This document shows positions 9,277-16,406 of a stretch of DNA of 64,000 nucleotides, one piece after another. Location: assembly GCF_002844275.1 (NCBI RefSeq), contig NZ_NXGX01000003.1, positions 186,001 to 250,000 on the forward strand, read 5' to 3'. The notes below the pieces were generated by a model. That model saw only the letters and a program-made list of their open reading frames with translations, searched no databases and was not told where the DNA came from. How positions within the stretch are numbered: the stretch's first letter is position 1; every line of letters starts with the position of its first letter. The translations under genes were made by a program, and so were the position numbers. The DNA is from Thalassospira lohafexi (lineage in GTDB: Bacteria > Pseudomonadota > Alphaproteobacteria > Rhodospirillales > Thalassospiraceae).

Positions 9277-10233
9277 CTAATAGCCCTGCGCCGAATTGAC
9301 CGACAGACTAAGCGGCGCGCCCGACAACAGCTCCCGGGCAGAGAGCAGGACCTGCTCAGACACAATATGAGGCATTGTGTCGCTTGCGATATGCGGGGTG
9401 ATGCGCAACCGCTGATCTTGCCAGAATGGATGGTCGGCTGGCAGGGGTTCGGTGCGAAATACGTCCAAAGTTGCGCCGCTCAGCTGTCCGCTTTCAAGGG
9501 CGGCGATAAAATCTGCCTCCGCAAGATGTTCGCCCCGACCGATCTGCACAAGCCAGGCTCCCTTGGCCAGCCTGCTAAATAAATTGGCGTTCAGGACGTT
9601 TTCGGTATGGGCTGTCAGCGGCAAGGTATTGATCACCACATTCATGCCCACGACCGATTCGGCAACGGAATTATCCCCGGTGAAATAGGTAACCCCCGCA
9701 ATCGGGTCTTCTGGCGGGCGGCGACAGGCGACGGATACCGCAAATCCCACCGCCGCAAGTGCACGCACAATGGCGGCCCCCATCGACCCATTGCCCAACA
9801 CGACAACTTTAAGGTCGGCAGGGGCGCGGATTGGCAAAGGATCCCAGTTTGCTGCCACCTGATTGCGTGCCATTTGGGGAAATTCACGTTCAAAATGGAC
9901 AACTTCATGCACCGCATAACCTGCCATCAAGTGGGCCTGATGCGGATCGCGAACCCTGCAAACTGCAACGTCTTTGTTAAGACCAGAATGATTAAGCAAC
10001 GCATCAACACCCGCGCCAACCGACATCGCCATTTCCAGATTGGGATATGGCGCAAAGGCATCTGGCCCGGGCAACCAGCATGCTGCAAAACGAATGTCTT
10101 CGGGGCGGGTGACCTCGTCAGGGTTCAGCAGACAAACGTCGGGGGCCGCCCCCCCGAAATCGAGCGAATAATACGTTTTTAGATCCATCGTTTCGCTTAA
10201 AAGAACACCATAAATCCGCTCGGCGGTCGCCAT
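9277..10233 (-). CDS. D-2-hydroxyacid dehydrogenase, glyoxylate/hydroxypyruvate reductase A-like
   Basis: A 318-residue NAD(P)-dependent dehydrogenase. The Rossmann motif is GNGSMG near residue 150. The catalytic triad of the family is visible as Arg in QIGRGEH, Glu in FRTEPLP and His in ITPHIAS. Overall it resembles GhrA, with a short N-terminal substrate domain. It is divergent from the class II aldolase gene across 102 bases and lies in the same strand series as the TetR/aminotransferase pair. A linked role in hydroxy- or keto-acid metabolism is inferred from context only. Confidence 0.85.
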   Translation of the reverse strand: MATAERIYGVLLSETMDLKTYYSLDFGGAAPDVCLLNPDEVTRPEDIRFAACWLPGPDAFAPYPNLEMAMSVGAGVDALLNHSGLNKDVAVCRVRDPHQAHLMAGYAVHEVVHFEREFPQMARNQVAANWDPLPIRAPADLKVVVLGNGSMGAAIVRALAAVGFAVSVACRRPPEDPIAGVTYFTGDNSVAESVVGMNVVINTLPLTAHTENVLNANLFSRLAKGAWLVQIGRGEHLAEADFIAALESGQLSGATLDVFRTEPLPADHPFWQDQRLRITPHIASDTMPHIVSEQVLLSARELLSGAPLSLSVNSAQGY

Positions 10234-10335
10234 AAAGAAAAGTCCCCAAAGAAAGTTTGCGCAAATGCTCCAACCTCAGTTAAACAAGTGTATATCAAAG
10301 AGTAAAGCCGTTTGATCAAATCAGGTGAGGACAAA

Positions 10336-11112
10336 ATGCAAAGTGCTAATCAGAAAGAAGCCGGAGCAAAAGCTCCGATGAGCGATGCTGAAAAGCAGAC
10401 CCGCATTGAACTTGCCGCCTGTTACCGGCTTGCCGCCCATTACAAGATGACCGATACCATCTACACCCATATCTCGGCGCGCGTACCGGATGAGCCGGGG
10501 CATTTTCTGATCAATCCTTATGGTTTTATGTGGGAGGAAATTACCGCTTCATCGCTGGTTAAAATCGATGTCGATGGCAATAAAATCGACGCCTCGCCAC
10601 ACCGGGTAAACCCGGCAGGATTCACGATCCATAGCGCGGTTCATATGGGTCGCCACAGTGCGGCATGGGTGATGCATACACATACGCGTTCAGGATTCGC
10701 AGTGTCATGCCTTGAAGAAGGACTGCTGCCGCTGAGCCAAATCGCGCTGCAGTATTACAGCCAGGTCGGCTATCACGATTATGAAGGCATCGCACTTGAC
10801 CTTGACGAGCGCGGCCGGATCGTTGACGCACTTGGCGACAACGTCGCTCTGATCCTTAGAAACCATGGCCTTCTGACAGTTGGCGAGACCGCCGGACAGA
10901 TGTTTTCCAACATGTTTTACCTCAACCGGGCGTGCGAGATTCAGGAATCGACCCTGTCCATGGGCCGCCCCCTTAAAAAAATCGATGACGCGATCATAAA
11001 GCGGGTATCCGAACAATTTGGCCAGATGGCCTATGACGATGGTGACCTGCTTCTTGAATGGGACGCACAGATGCGCCTTGCTGATCGACTTGATCCGGGC
11101 TTTCGGGACTAG
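10336..11112 (+). CDS. Class II aldolase/adducin domain protein
   Basis: A 258-residue single-domain protein of the class II aldolase/adducin family. Zinc-binding histidines are visible in MHTHTRSG and in LRNHGLLTVGET. The ATG at 10336 follows GGTGAGGA; an upstream TTG at 10312 is in frame but weaker. Family members include fuculose-phosphate aldolases and decarboxylases, and members of this length are usually left unassigned. It is transcribed away from the dehydrogenase gene. The stop TAG is followed directly by GGCCCTGAAACCCA, a relative of the stop-linked repeat. Confidence 0.87.
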   Translation: MQSANQKEAGAKAPMSDAEKQTRIELAACYRLAAHYKMTDTIYTHISARVPDEPGHFLINPYGFMWEEITASSLVKIDVDGNKIDASPHRVNPAGFTIHSAVHMGRHSAAWVMHTHTRSGFAVSCLEEGLLPLSQIALQYYSQVGYHDYEGIALDLDERGRIVDALGDNVALILRNHGLLTVGETAGQMFSNMFYLNRACEIQESTLSMGRPLKKIDDAIIKRVSEQFGQMAYDDGDLLLEWDAQMRLADRLDPGFRD

Positions 11113-11717
11113 GCCCTGAAACCCACTGGTAATTTTTCTGCACCCCAACTCCGCAGGAAAGACAGGTGCGACGCAACATAGCGCGCCCGTTATTTTGTGC
11201 GCCGCAGAGCATGACGTGACCATGGGCCATAATTGATTAAAATTTAATCGAATGATTGTAATGCATAAATTGTAATCAAATACGTCCTTGACACCCACCC
11301 AGCACCTCCATACCATTGATCTCAACAACGGTCAGGCCGATCACATATCGGCATGTTTTGGGGCCGGTTTGGAACATCTGAAAAACGCAGATTCCAAATC
11401 TATCGCATTTGAATACAGCACCTTGTACCGACGCACGGCAGGTGTAATGCGCAAGAGCTTAAAAACCAGAACGGGTTAGTTGACAAAATTGGCCCTCATG
11501 ACCGCCCGGTGGGCAAAGCAGTGGTATGATGGGGTTTCCTGTCACACGATATATCCACTGCCGACGTTGCCATTTGACCGGGGTTTGCACATTGGTCGAA
11601 CGTGTTCCTGTTTGCGTGGCTCCGCCGGAGCGAAGGAACATTAACCGCACCGACATGACACCACCGTCTTCGGGCGGTTCGCCGACGTTCCTACTCGCCA
11701 GACAAGGAGAACATGGC
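11113..11717. other. Intergenic region, AT-rich palindrome, no clear gene
   Basis: About 600 bases without a convincing gene. At 11235-11249 GATTAAA and TTTAATC face each other around one base, an operator-like palindrome. The 10-mer AATTGATTAA at 11231-11240 also occurs before the TetR gene at 9237-9246. Open frames here lack ribosome-binding sites or contradict one another on the two strands. Confidence 0.45.
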
Positions 11718-11936
11718 ATGCAAGACTCAAACACAATCGATTGCAACGGTTTGTCCCCAGCCCCGACTGTCCTGCGAATCATGCAGGCGCTCATTGGGCG
11801 GAAAGACAGCAATGTGCCACTGAATGTTCTGGTTGGCTCGGACTGCGATTGTGCACGCCTGTCTGTTTCACTTGGCGATCTGGCTGACGATGTCCAACTG
11901 GCAAGCAATCTTCGCCAGTTTGCGACCATCAATTAA
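11718..11936 (+). CDS. Small hypothetical protein
   Basis: A possible 72-residue protein starting MQDSNTIDCNGLSP. The ATG at 11718 has AAGGAG 10 bases upstream. Codon use looks like that of neighbouring genes, with C or G at most third positions. The frame stays open further upstream to 11526, but that part reads poorly. An overlapping minus-strand frame (11459-11932) has no ribosome-binding site and looks like a shadow. Two CxC-like cysteines (DCDC) are the only notable motif. I do not recognise a family. Confidence 0.4.
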   Translation: MQDSNTIDCNGLSPAPTVLRIMQALIGRKDSNVPLNVLVGSDCDCARLSVSLGDLADDVQLASNLRQFATIN

Positions 11937-11993
11937 AGACAATTTCAAGCCCCGCCTGCGCCGGCCATAGACCCCGGCCAAACTTCCATTTTA

Positions 11994-12034
11994 GACGCCC
12001 AAAGGCGTCACGTCGTGGCTATTTGGCCACGACG
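11994..12034. repeat. Two adjacent hairpins upstream of the mmtN-like gene
   Basis: GACGCC and GGCGTC (11994-12009, 4-base loop) are followed at once by CGTCGTGGC and GCCACGACG (12011-12034, 6-base loop). Neither has a strong T run. They may end the small upstream gene or form part of a leader of the gene at 12205; about 170 bases lie between. Confidence 0.5.
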
Positions 12035-12204
12035 AAAACAAGGTTCTTGCGTATCGGCCGTTTCGGCACAGGACTGTCGGCCATCGCTGACAGCCGCAAG
12101 GGTTCGCTACGCCTTTATGCCTGTGCGATGTGGTGGTTTCGCCCATGACGATCACTTTCCCGCCTCAACCCACGACCGGTTGATGTGCCACAACAGGAAG
12201 CATT

Positions 12205-13128
12205 ATGTTTGAAGACCCTGCCAACGACACCGCCGAACGCCATCGAAAGCAAGGCACGGAACCCGAGGCACCAGATTTCGCCTTCGATCCAGATGATCCG
12301 TGGACACAGACTTTTCAGGCAGGGCTTGAACGGGCCGACCTTAAGGGAAAAACCGTCTATGAGGTCGGTGTTGGCACGGGTGTGAACCTCGCATTTATTT
12401 TGCGCACCTGTGGCGCGGCACGTGCGTACGGCAGCGATCTTGACCCGCGTCTTGTCATGCTGGCCGAGCGCAATCTTCGCAGCTTATCGCCGCAACACGC
12501 CGAACATTTTGAGCCCGTCCACGGCAGCGTCAGCCTTATCGATACGGACGACGCACGTAGCAAAATCACCAAGACCGATGTTGTGATTGCCTGCATCCCG
12601 CAAGTCGGTGAACCAAATGACCTGCGCCTGACAGCTTTCCGAAAGGCACAGTCTGTCGAACTTCCCGACGGCGCGGAGACACAAGCCGAAGATCATATCG
12701 CGCATTATTACCCGTGGACCGCTTTTGACGAATATCCCTACAACTCTGTTGGGCTGGGGTTGAACGAAGCACTGTTGCGCCGCATTCGTCAGCATGCCCC
12801 CAAGGCACAGGTCGTGATGAATTTCGGGTGCCGCATCGGATCGGACATTATTTTTGAATGCTTCGAGGCCAATGGATATCGTCCTGAAAAGCTTGCGTCA
12901 AAAATCGTGCACCAACATGTCGGCACAGATATTTCGTTCTTTGTAGCCCTCGAAAAGGCCCTATGCGGAACCGACCTTGAAAAACAGCTTGTCTGCAAAT
13001 TCTATGCTGACCCGGATGGCACACACCCGCTTTCTGCCACGGACGCGCAGCGCCTGATCGAAAAAGACCCGCATGTCGATCTCTATCACGAAGTCAGCGT
13101 CATTCGCGGAATCCCCATCGAGAACTAG
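12205..13128 (+). CDS. mmtN: Probable methionine S-methyltransferase, MmtN-like
   Basis: A 307-residue SAM-dependent methyltransferase. Motif I is YEVGVGTGV at residues 52-60 and the ribose-binding acid lies in GSDLDPR. The segments CIPQ (130-133), GLGL, MNFGCRIG and HVGTDISFFVALEK match, in order, the N-terminal domain of plant methionine S-methyltransferase. Bacterial MmtN has that domain alone, at about this length, and makes S-methylmethionine, the first step of a DMSP synthesis route reported in marine alphaproteobacteria including Thalassospira. An AGGAAG precedes the ATG. No other DMSP-pathway gene is adjacent. The function is inferred from motif memory, so a related methyltransferase remains possible. 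Confidence 0.65.
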   Translation: MFEDPANDTAERHRKQGTEPEAPDFAFDPDDPWTQTFQAGLERADLKGKTVYEVGVGTGVNLAFILRTCGAARAYGSDLDPRLVMLAERNLRSLSPQHAEHFEPVHGSVSLIDTDDARSKITKTDVVIACIPQVGEPNDLRLTAFRKAQSVELPDGAETQAEDHIAHYYPWTAFDEYPYNSVGLGLNEALLRRIRQHAPKAQVVMNFGCRIGSDIIFECFEANGYRPEKLASKIVHQHVGTDISFFVALEKALCGTDLEKQLVCKFYADPDGTHPLSATDAQRLIEKDPHVDLYHEVSVIRGIPIEN

Positions 13129-13140
13129 GGTCTAAACCCA
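13126..13140 (+). repeat. Stop-linked repeat copy TAGGGTCTAAACCCA
   Basis: The first three bases are the stop codon of the mmtN-like gene. GGGT and ACCC can pair across a 4-base loop. It differs by one base from the copy at 39153. Confidence 0.6.
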
Positions 13141-13147
13141 TACTCAA

Positions 13148-13172
13148 AACCCGCAACCAAAGGCTGCGGGTT
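13148..13172 (-). terminator. Hairpin between convergent methyltransferase genes
   Basis: AACCCGCAACC and GGCTGCGGGTT pair with one mismatch around AAA. Read on the minus strand it is followed by TTTTGAG. It lies between the mmtN-like gene (plus) and the TPR methyltransferase (minus) and may serve both. Confidence 0.6.
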
Positions 13173-13205
13173 AAGGTGTTTCGGCGTACTTTTCGAAGAG
13201 CCAGA

Positions 13206-14180
13206 TCAATGAACCGTTTGCGCGACCGGCAAGTCTTGTTCGCTCAATTGCGCAACATCGCCCGCCAAAAGGTCCAGCCCGTCGGTCGCGCGGACCACCA
13301 TGATGCGACCTTCAACCGGGCTTCCCTTTTCCTGACGCAATGTACCGTATGCATCAGACAGAACAGTAAAGCCGCATTCACGCAGCCATTCATCCATGGC
13401 CCGTTCGTGATGACGGAACCGCTGACCGGGGCCAAGGTCATAGGGGAAGACATCCCCGTGCTCGAGGCTAAAGACCATAAGCCCGCCCGGTTTCATGCGC
13501 GCATGTGCCGCGCGTAACGCAGGCGCAAGATCGCCAAGGTAGTTCAGCACATCGGCCGCCACCACCAAACCATAGCCGGTCCCAAGCGCGTCGGGCATTG
13601 CAGTGATATCCCCGGCAATCAAGGTCCGATACAGGCCCTTGGCCTGTGCGCGGTTGATCATGCGTGGTGACAGGTCAATGCCATCAATCATGTCGACCGC
13701 ACCGCCAAAGACTTCTGCGACAAGCCCGGTACCACAGCCAAGATCAAGAACCTCAATCGGACCTGCCATCGCATCGAGTTGCTCACGAACTGCTTCAAAC
13801 AACAGTTCCGGACCCCGATAGGACAAGCGATCGCGCAGGCTGATTTCAAAGCGCGGCGCATAATCATCAAACAATGCGCGCACGTAGTCAGGCGGCAAAC
13901 GGTCCCGCATGGCAGCCGCCCCCAAAAGGGTCAGGCGCACTTCACCGCCCATACGGTCAATCGGATCAAGAATAAGATACTGACGGTACGCCTCAATCGC
14001 GTTTTCGGCCTCACCCGCGCGCTCATAGATGTCGCCAAGGGTAAAGTGGGCTTCGTCCCACCTTGCATCAGCCGAAATTGCCGCTTGTGCCACTTCAGCA
14101 GCAGCAGCGTAATCGCCCTGCGCAACCAAGGCCAGGGCAACATCAAGTCGCCGACTGGCCAACAGACGATCTGTACTCAT
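13206..14180 (-). CDS. TPR-containing class I SAM-dependent methyltransferase
   Basis: A 324-residue protein with tetratricopeptide-like helices in the first 80 residues (ALVAQGDYAAAAEVAQAA, FTLGDIYERAGEAENAI) and a C-terminal methyltransferase domain with motif I LDLGCGTG and the later segment MKPGGLMVFS. It resembles the COG4976-type predicted TPR methyltransferases; the substrate is unknown. The ATG at 14180 (MSTDRLLA) is preferred to 14231, which would add a poor extension. It converges on the mmtN-like gene. Confidence 0.82.
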   Translation of the reverse strand: MSTDRLLASRRLDVALALVAQGDYAAAAEVAQAAISADARWDEAHFTLGDIYERAGEAENAIEAYRQYLILDPIDRMGGEVRLTLLGAAAMRDRLPPDYVRALFDDYAPRFEISLRDRLSYRGPELLFEAVREQLDAMAGPIEVLDLGCGTGLVAEVFGGAVDMIDGIDLSPRMINRAQAKGLYRTLIAGDITAMPDALGTGYGLVVAADVLNYLGDLAPALRAAHARMKPGGLMVFSLEHGDVFPYDLGPGQRFRHHERAMDEWLRECGFTVLSDAYGTLRQEKGSPVEGRIMVVRATDGLDLLAGDVAQLSEQDLPVAQTVH

Positions 14181-14434
14181 CTCTATTTTGAAATCCGAAA
14201 AGACCGCAGCACAATGCACGCGGCGCCTCAACCGTATGTCGCTATATCTGCCAATTTAAGGGCTTTGGCAAGATGGTAATAAATCATCGGCAAAGGCGGA
14301 TAACACACACAGCATTTTAGCACCCTTTGGTGCCTCGGAATTCTTACTTTTTGGTCTCAATACTTCCTCTTGAAATTGACAAATTAATTATTGCGCATAT
14401 TTTAATATAAATAAATTTCACAACGGATATTGAG

Positions 14435-14875
14435 ATGGAAAATTTCACACCCGTTTCTGCGTTGATTGGCGGTGGACTGATTGGTTTGGCGTCAGGCATA
14501 TATCTTTTGCTCAATGGCCGCATCGCCGGGATCAGCGGCATCGTTGGTGGTTTGCTTGGACGTGGCGGCAATGACACCGGTTCGGCAACCTTCGAACGGC
14601 TTGCCTTTGTGATCGGATTGATTGCCGGTCCATTGTTTTTGCTGATCGCATCCCCGATCACGGCCACCAGCCTGGTCACAAGCCCGATGCCAATCATCGT
14701 GATTGGTGGTCTTTTGGTTGGCTTTGGCACCACACTTGGCAGCGGCTGCACCAGCGGCCATGGCATTTGCGGCCTGTCGCGGTTTTCAACGCGTTCGCTT
14801 GTTGCAACTGTGTCGTTCATGGGGGCCGGTTTTGTAACCGTGCTTGTCACCCGCCATCTGATCGGGGGACTATGA
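14435..14875 (+). CDS. YeeE/YedE family membrane protein, N-terminal half
   Basis: A 146-residue protein with about four transmembrane helices. It holds the conserved cysteine segment GSGCTSGHGICGLSRFS of the YeeE/YedE (TsuA) sulfur-transport family, in which thiosulfate or related sulfur species are moved through a cysteine-lined path. Here the transporter is split: the second half is the next gene, overlapping by 4 bases (ATGA). The preceding intergenic stretch at 14370-14430 is very AT-rich and may hold a promoter and ArsR-type operator, though I see no perfect palindrome. Confidence 0.86.
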   Translation: MENFTPVSALIGGGLIGLASGIYLLLNGRIAGISGIVGGLLGRGGNDTGSATFERLAFVIGLIAGPLFLLIASPITATSLVTSPMPIIVIGGLLVGFGTTLGSGCTSGHGICGLSRFSTRSLVATVSFMGAGFVTVLVTRHLIGGL

Positions 14876-15297
14876 TGCGTATTTTTGTTTCCCTGTTATG
14901 CGGCTTGATATTTGGTGCGGGGCTTTATATTTCCGGCATGATTGACCCGCAAAAGGTTCTTGGATTCCTTGATATCTGGGCCATCGCCGATGGCGGCTGG
15001 GACCCGAGCCTTGCCTTTGTAATGGGTGGCGGATTGATCGTCGCCATACCGTTTTTCCAGTTTGCCAAGAACCGCGACGAAGCACTGTGTGGTGGCAAAA
15101 TGGGGCTTCCAACCAATCGCAAGATTGATCGAAAGCTTATCGTTGGGGGCCTGCTGTTTGGCGCTGGCTGGGGGCTTGTCGGCTATTGTCCGGGGCCTGC
15201 GATCAGTGCGCTGGCATTTGGTCAAACCGATACCATCATTTTCGTCGCTGCGATGCTGGTCGGGATGGTCGCCTGCCGTGTTAGCCGCCTGAACTAA
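14872..15297 (+). CDS. YeeE/YedE family membrane protein, C-terminal half (DUF6691-like)
   Basis: A 141-residue protein with about four membrane helices. It begins in an ATGA overlap with the stop of the previous gene. Signature segments are GLYISGMIDPQKVLGFLD and GYCPGPA, the latter carrying a conserved cysteine. With its partner it should form one transporter for a reduced sulfur compound. A start at 14767 would run within the previous gene and is rejected. No sulfur dioxygenase or rhodanese gene is adjacent. Confidence 0.85.
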   Translation: MMRIFVSLLCGLIFGAGLYISGMIDPQKVLGFLDIWAIADGGWDPSLAFVMGGGLIVAIPFFQFAKNRDEALCGGKMGLPTNRKIDRKLIVGGLLFGAGWGLVGYCPGPAISALAFGQTDTIIFVAAMLVGMVACRVSRLN

Positions 15298-15472
15298 ACG
15301 GCACGTACAGACCCAAGTGACGACAGACCGTGCAACCGCCCGCGCCCAAAGCCGGGTGGTTTCGCATTTCTGGTTAAAAATTGTCTGAAATCTCGCAGGA
15401 TCGGACTTGTCTTTGGCGCTAAAATCTCATACCTGCTGATAAGCGCCACACCAAAGTGCAAGAAGGTTCTGC

Positions 15473-16198
15473 ATGAAAATCGGTATCCTTGAAACCGGGC
15501 TTGCCCCGGAAGAACTTCGCGAAGAATTCACAAGCTATCCAAGCATGTTCGAAGCGCTTCTTGGTGCGGTTGACGCCAGTCTCACTTTTGAAACCTGGAC
15601 CGTTCTGCAAGACCAGTTTCCGGCATCGATCAACGATGCAGATGGCTGGATCATAACCGGGTCCAAGCACGGCGTTTATGAAAACGCACCGTGGATGATC
15701 GAACTGCAACAGTTCCTGCGCGACACAGTCTCGGCCAAGCTTCCGGTGTTTGGTATTTGTTTTGGCCACCAAATCCTTGCGACCGCCCTTGGCGGCAAAG
15801 TCGTCAAATCCGAAAAGGGGTGGGGCGTTGGTGTTCATGAATATGCTGTGACAACAGGCGAAAATGACTGGCTGGCCGACAGCGCGCCCACCATGCGCAT
15901 CAATGCGTTCCATCAAGATCAGGTCGTCGAGCTGCCCGAAGGTGCCACCGTCTGGGCACAGTCGGATTTCTGCCCTTACGCCGGCTTGCAATATGGTGAA
16001 AATGCCGCATCGATCCAGCCACACCCGGAATTCATGCGCCCTTATGAACAAGCACTTCTCGAAATGCGATCCGACCTGCTGCCTGATGATGTACATAAGG
16101 CGGCGATGGCCTCGCTTGAAACGCCGATCAGCAGCACCGATTTCGCCAAATCAATTGTCAAATTTATGACCCGCAAGCGCGTACAAAACGCCGCCTGA
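15473..16198 (+). CDS. Type 1 glutamine amidotransferase (GMP synthase-like)
   Basis: A 241-residue class I amidotransferase. The nucleophile Cys is in FGICFGHQI; the His of the triad is in QPHPEFM, followed by a plausible Glu. There is no synthetase domain, so it is a free-standing member of the group often mislabelled GMP synthase. Some relatives hydrolyse gamma-glutamyl compounds, but I cannot assign the substrate. It is a single gene, ended by the hairpin at 16227. Confidence 0.85.
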   Translation: MKIGILETGLAPEELREEFTSYPSMFEALLGAVDASLTFETWTVLQDQFPASINDADGWIITGSKHGVYENAPWMIELQQFLRDTVSAKLPVFGICFGHQILATALGGKVVKSEKGWGVGVHEYAVTTGENDWLADSAPTMRINAFHQDQVVELPEGATVWAQSDFCPYAGLQYGENAASIQPHPEFMRPYEQALLEMRSDLLPDDVHKAAMASLETPISSTDFAKSIVKFMTRKRVQNAA

Positions 16199-16226
16199 TT
16201 GCCGTCAAAATATTGATCAAGACCCT

Positions 16227-16258
16227 AAAAGCCACCTTCATCCGTTGGTGGCTTTTTT
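16227..16258 (+). terminator. Rho-independent terminator after the amidotransferase gene
   Basis: AAAAGCCACC and GGTGGCTTTT form a perfect 10-bp stem with a 10-base loop, ending in a run of six T. It starts 29 bases after the stop codon. Confidence 0.88.
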
Positions 16259-16406
16259 CATGACCGTTTTCGTGCAACGCTTTATCAACCAAAAGTATTG
16301 TACGCTTTTGGACAATTCATGGTTTGATGCACACTCATCCGCAAACATTGACCATCGAAGACCCTTTGCACGCTGCAACACTCAACAGACACGAGCACCC
16401 GACAAG

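Noticed and set aside
11459-11932. 157-residue minus-strand frame opposite the small gene at 11718
   Set aside because: It has no ribosome-binding site and an odd composition; the plus-strand frame has AAGGAG and normal codon use.
14370-14430. BigR/SqrR-type operator before the YeeE pair
   Set aside because: The stretch is AT-rich but contains no clear palindrome and no ArsR-family gene is nearby.
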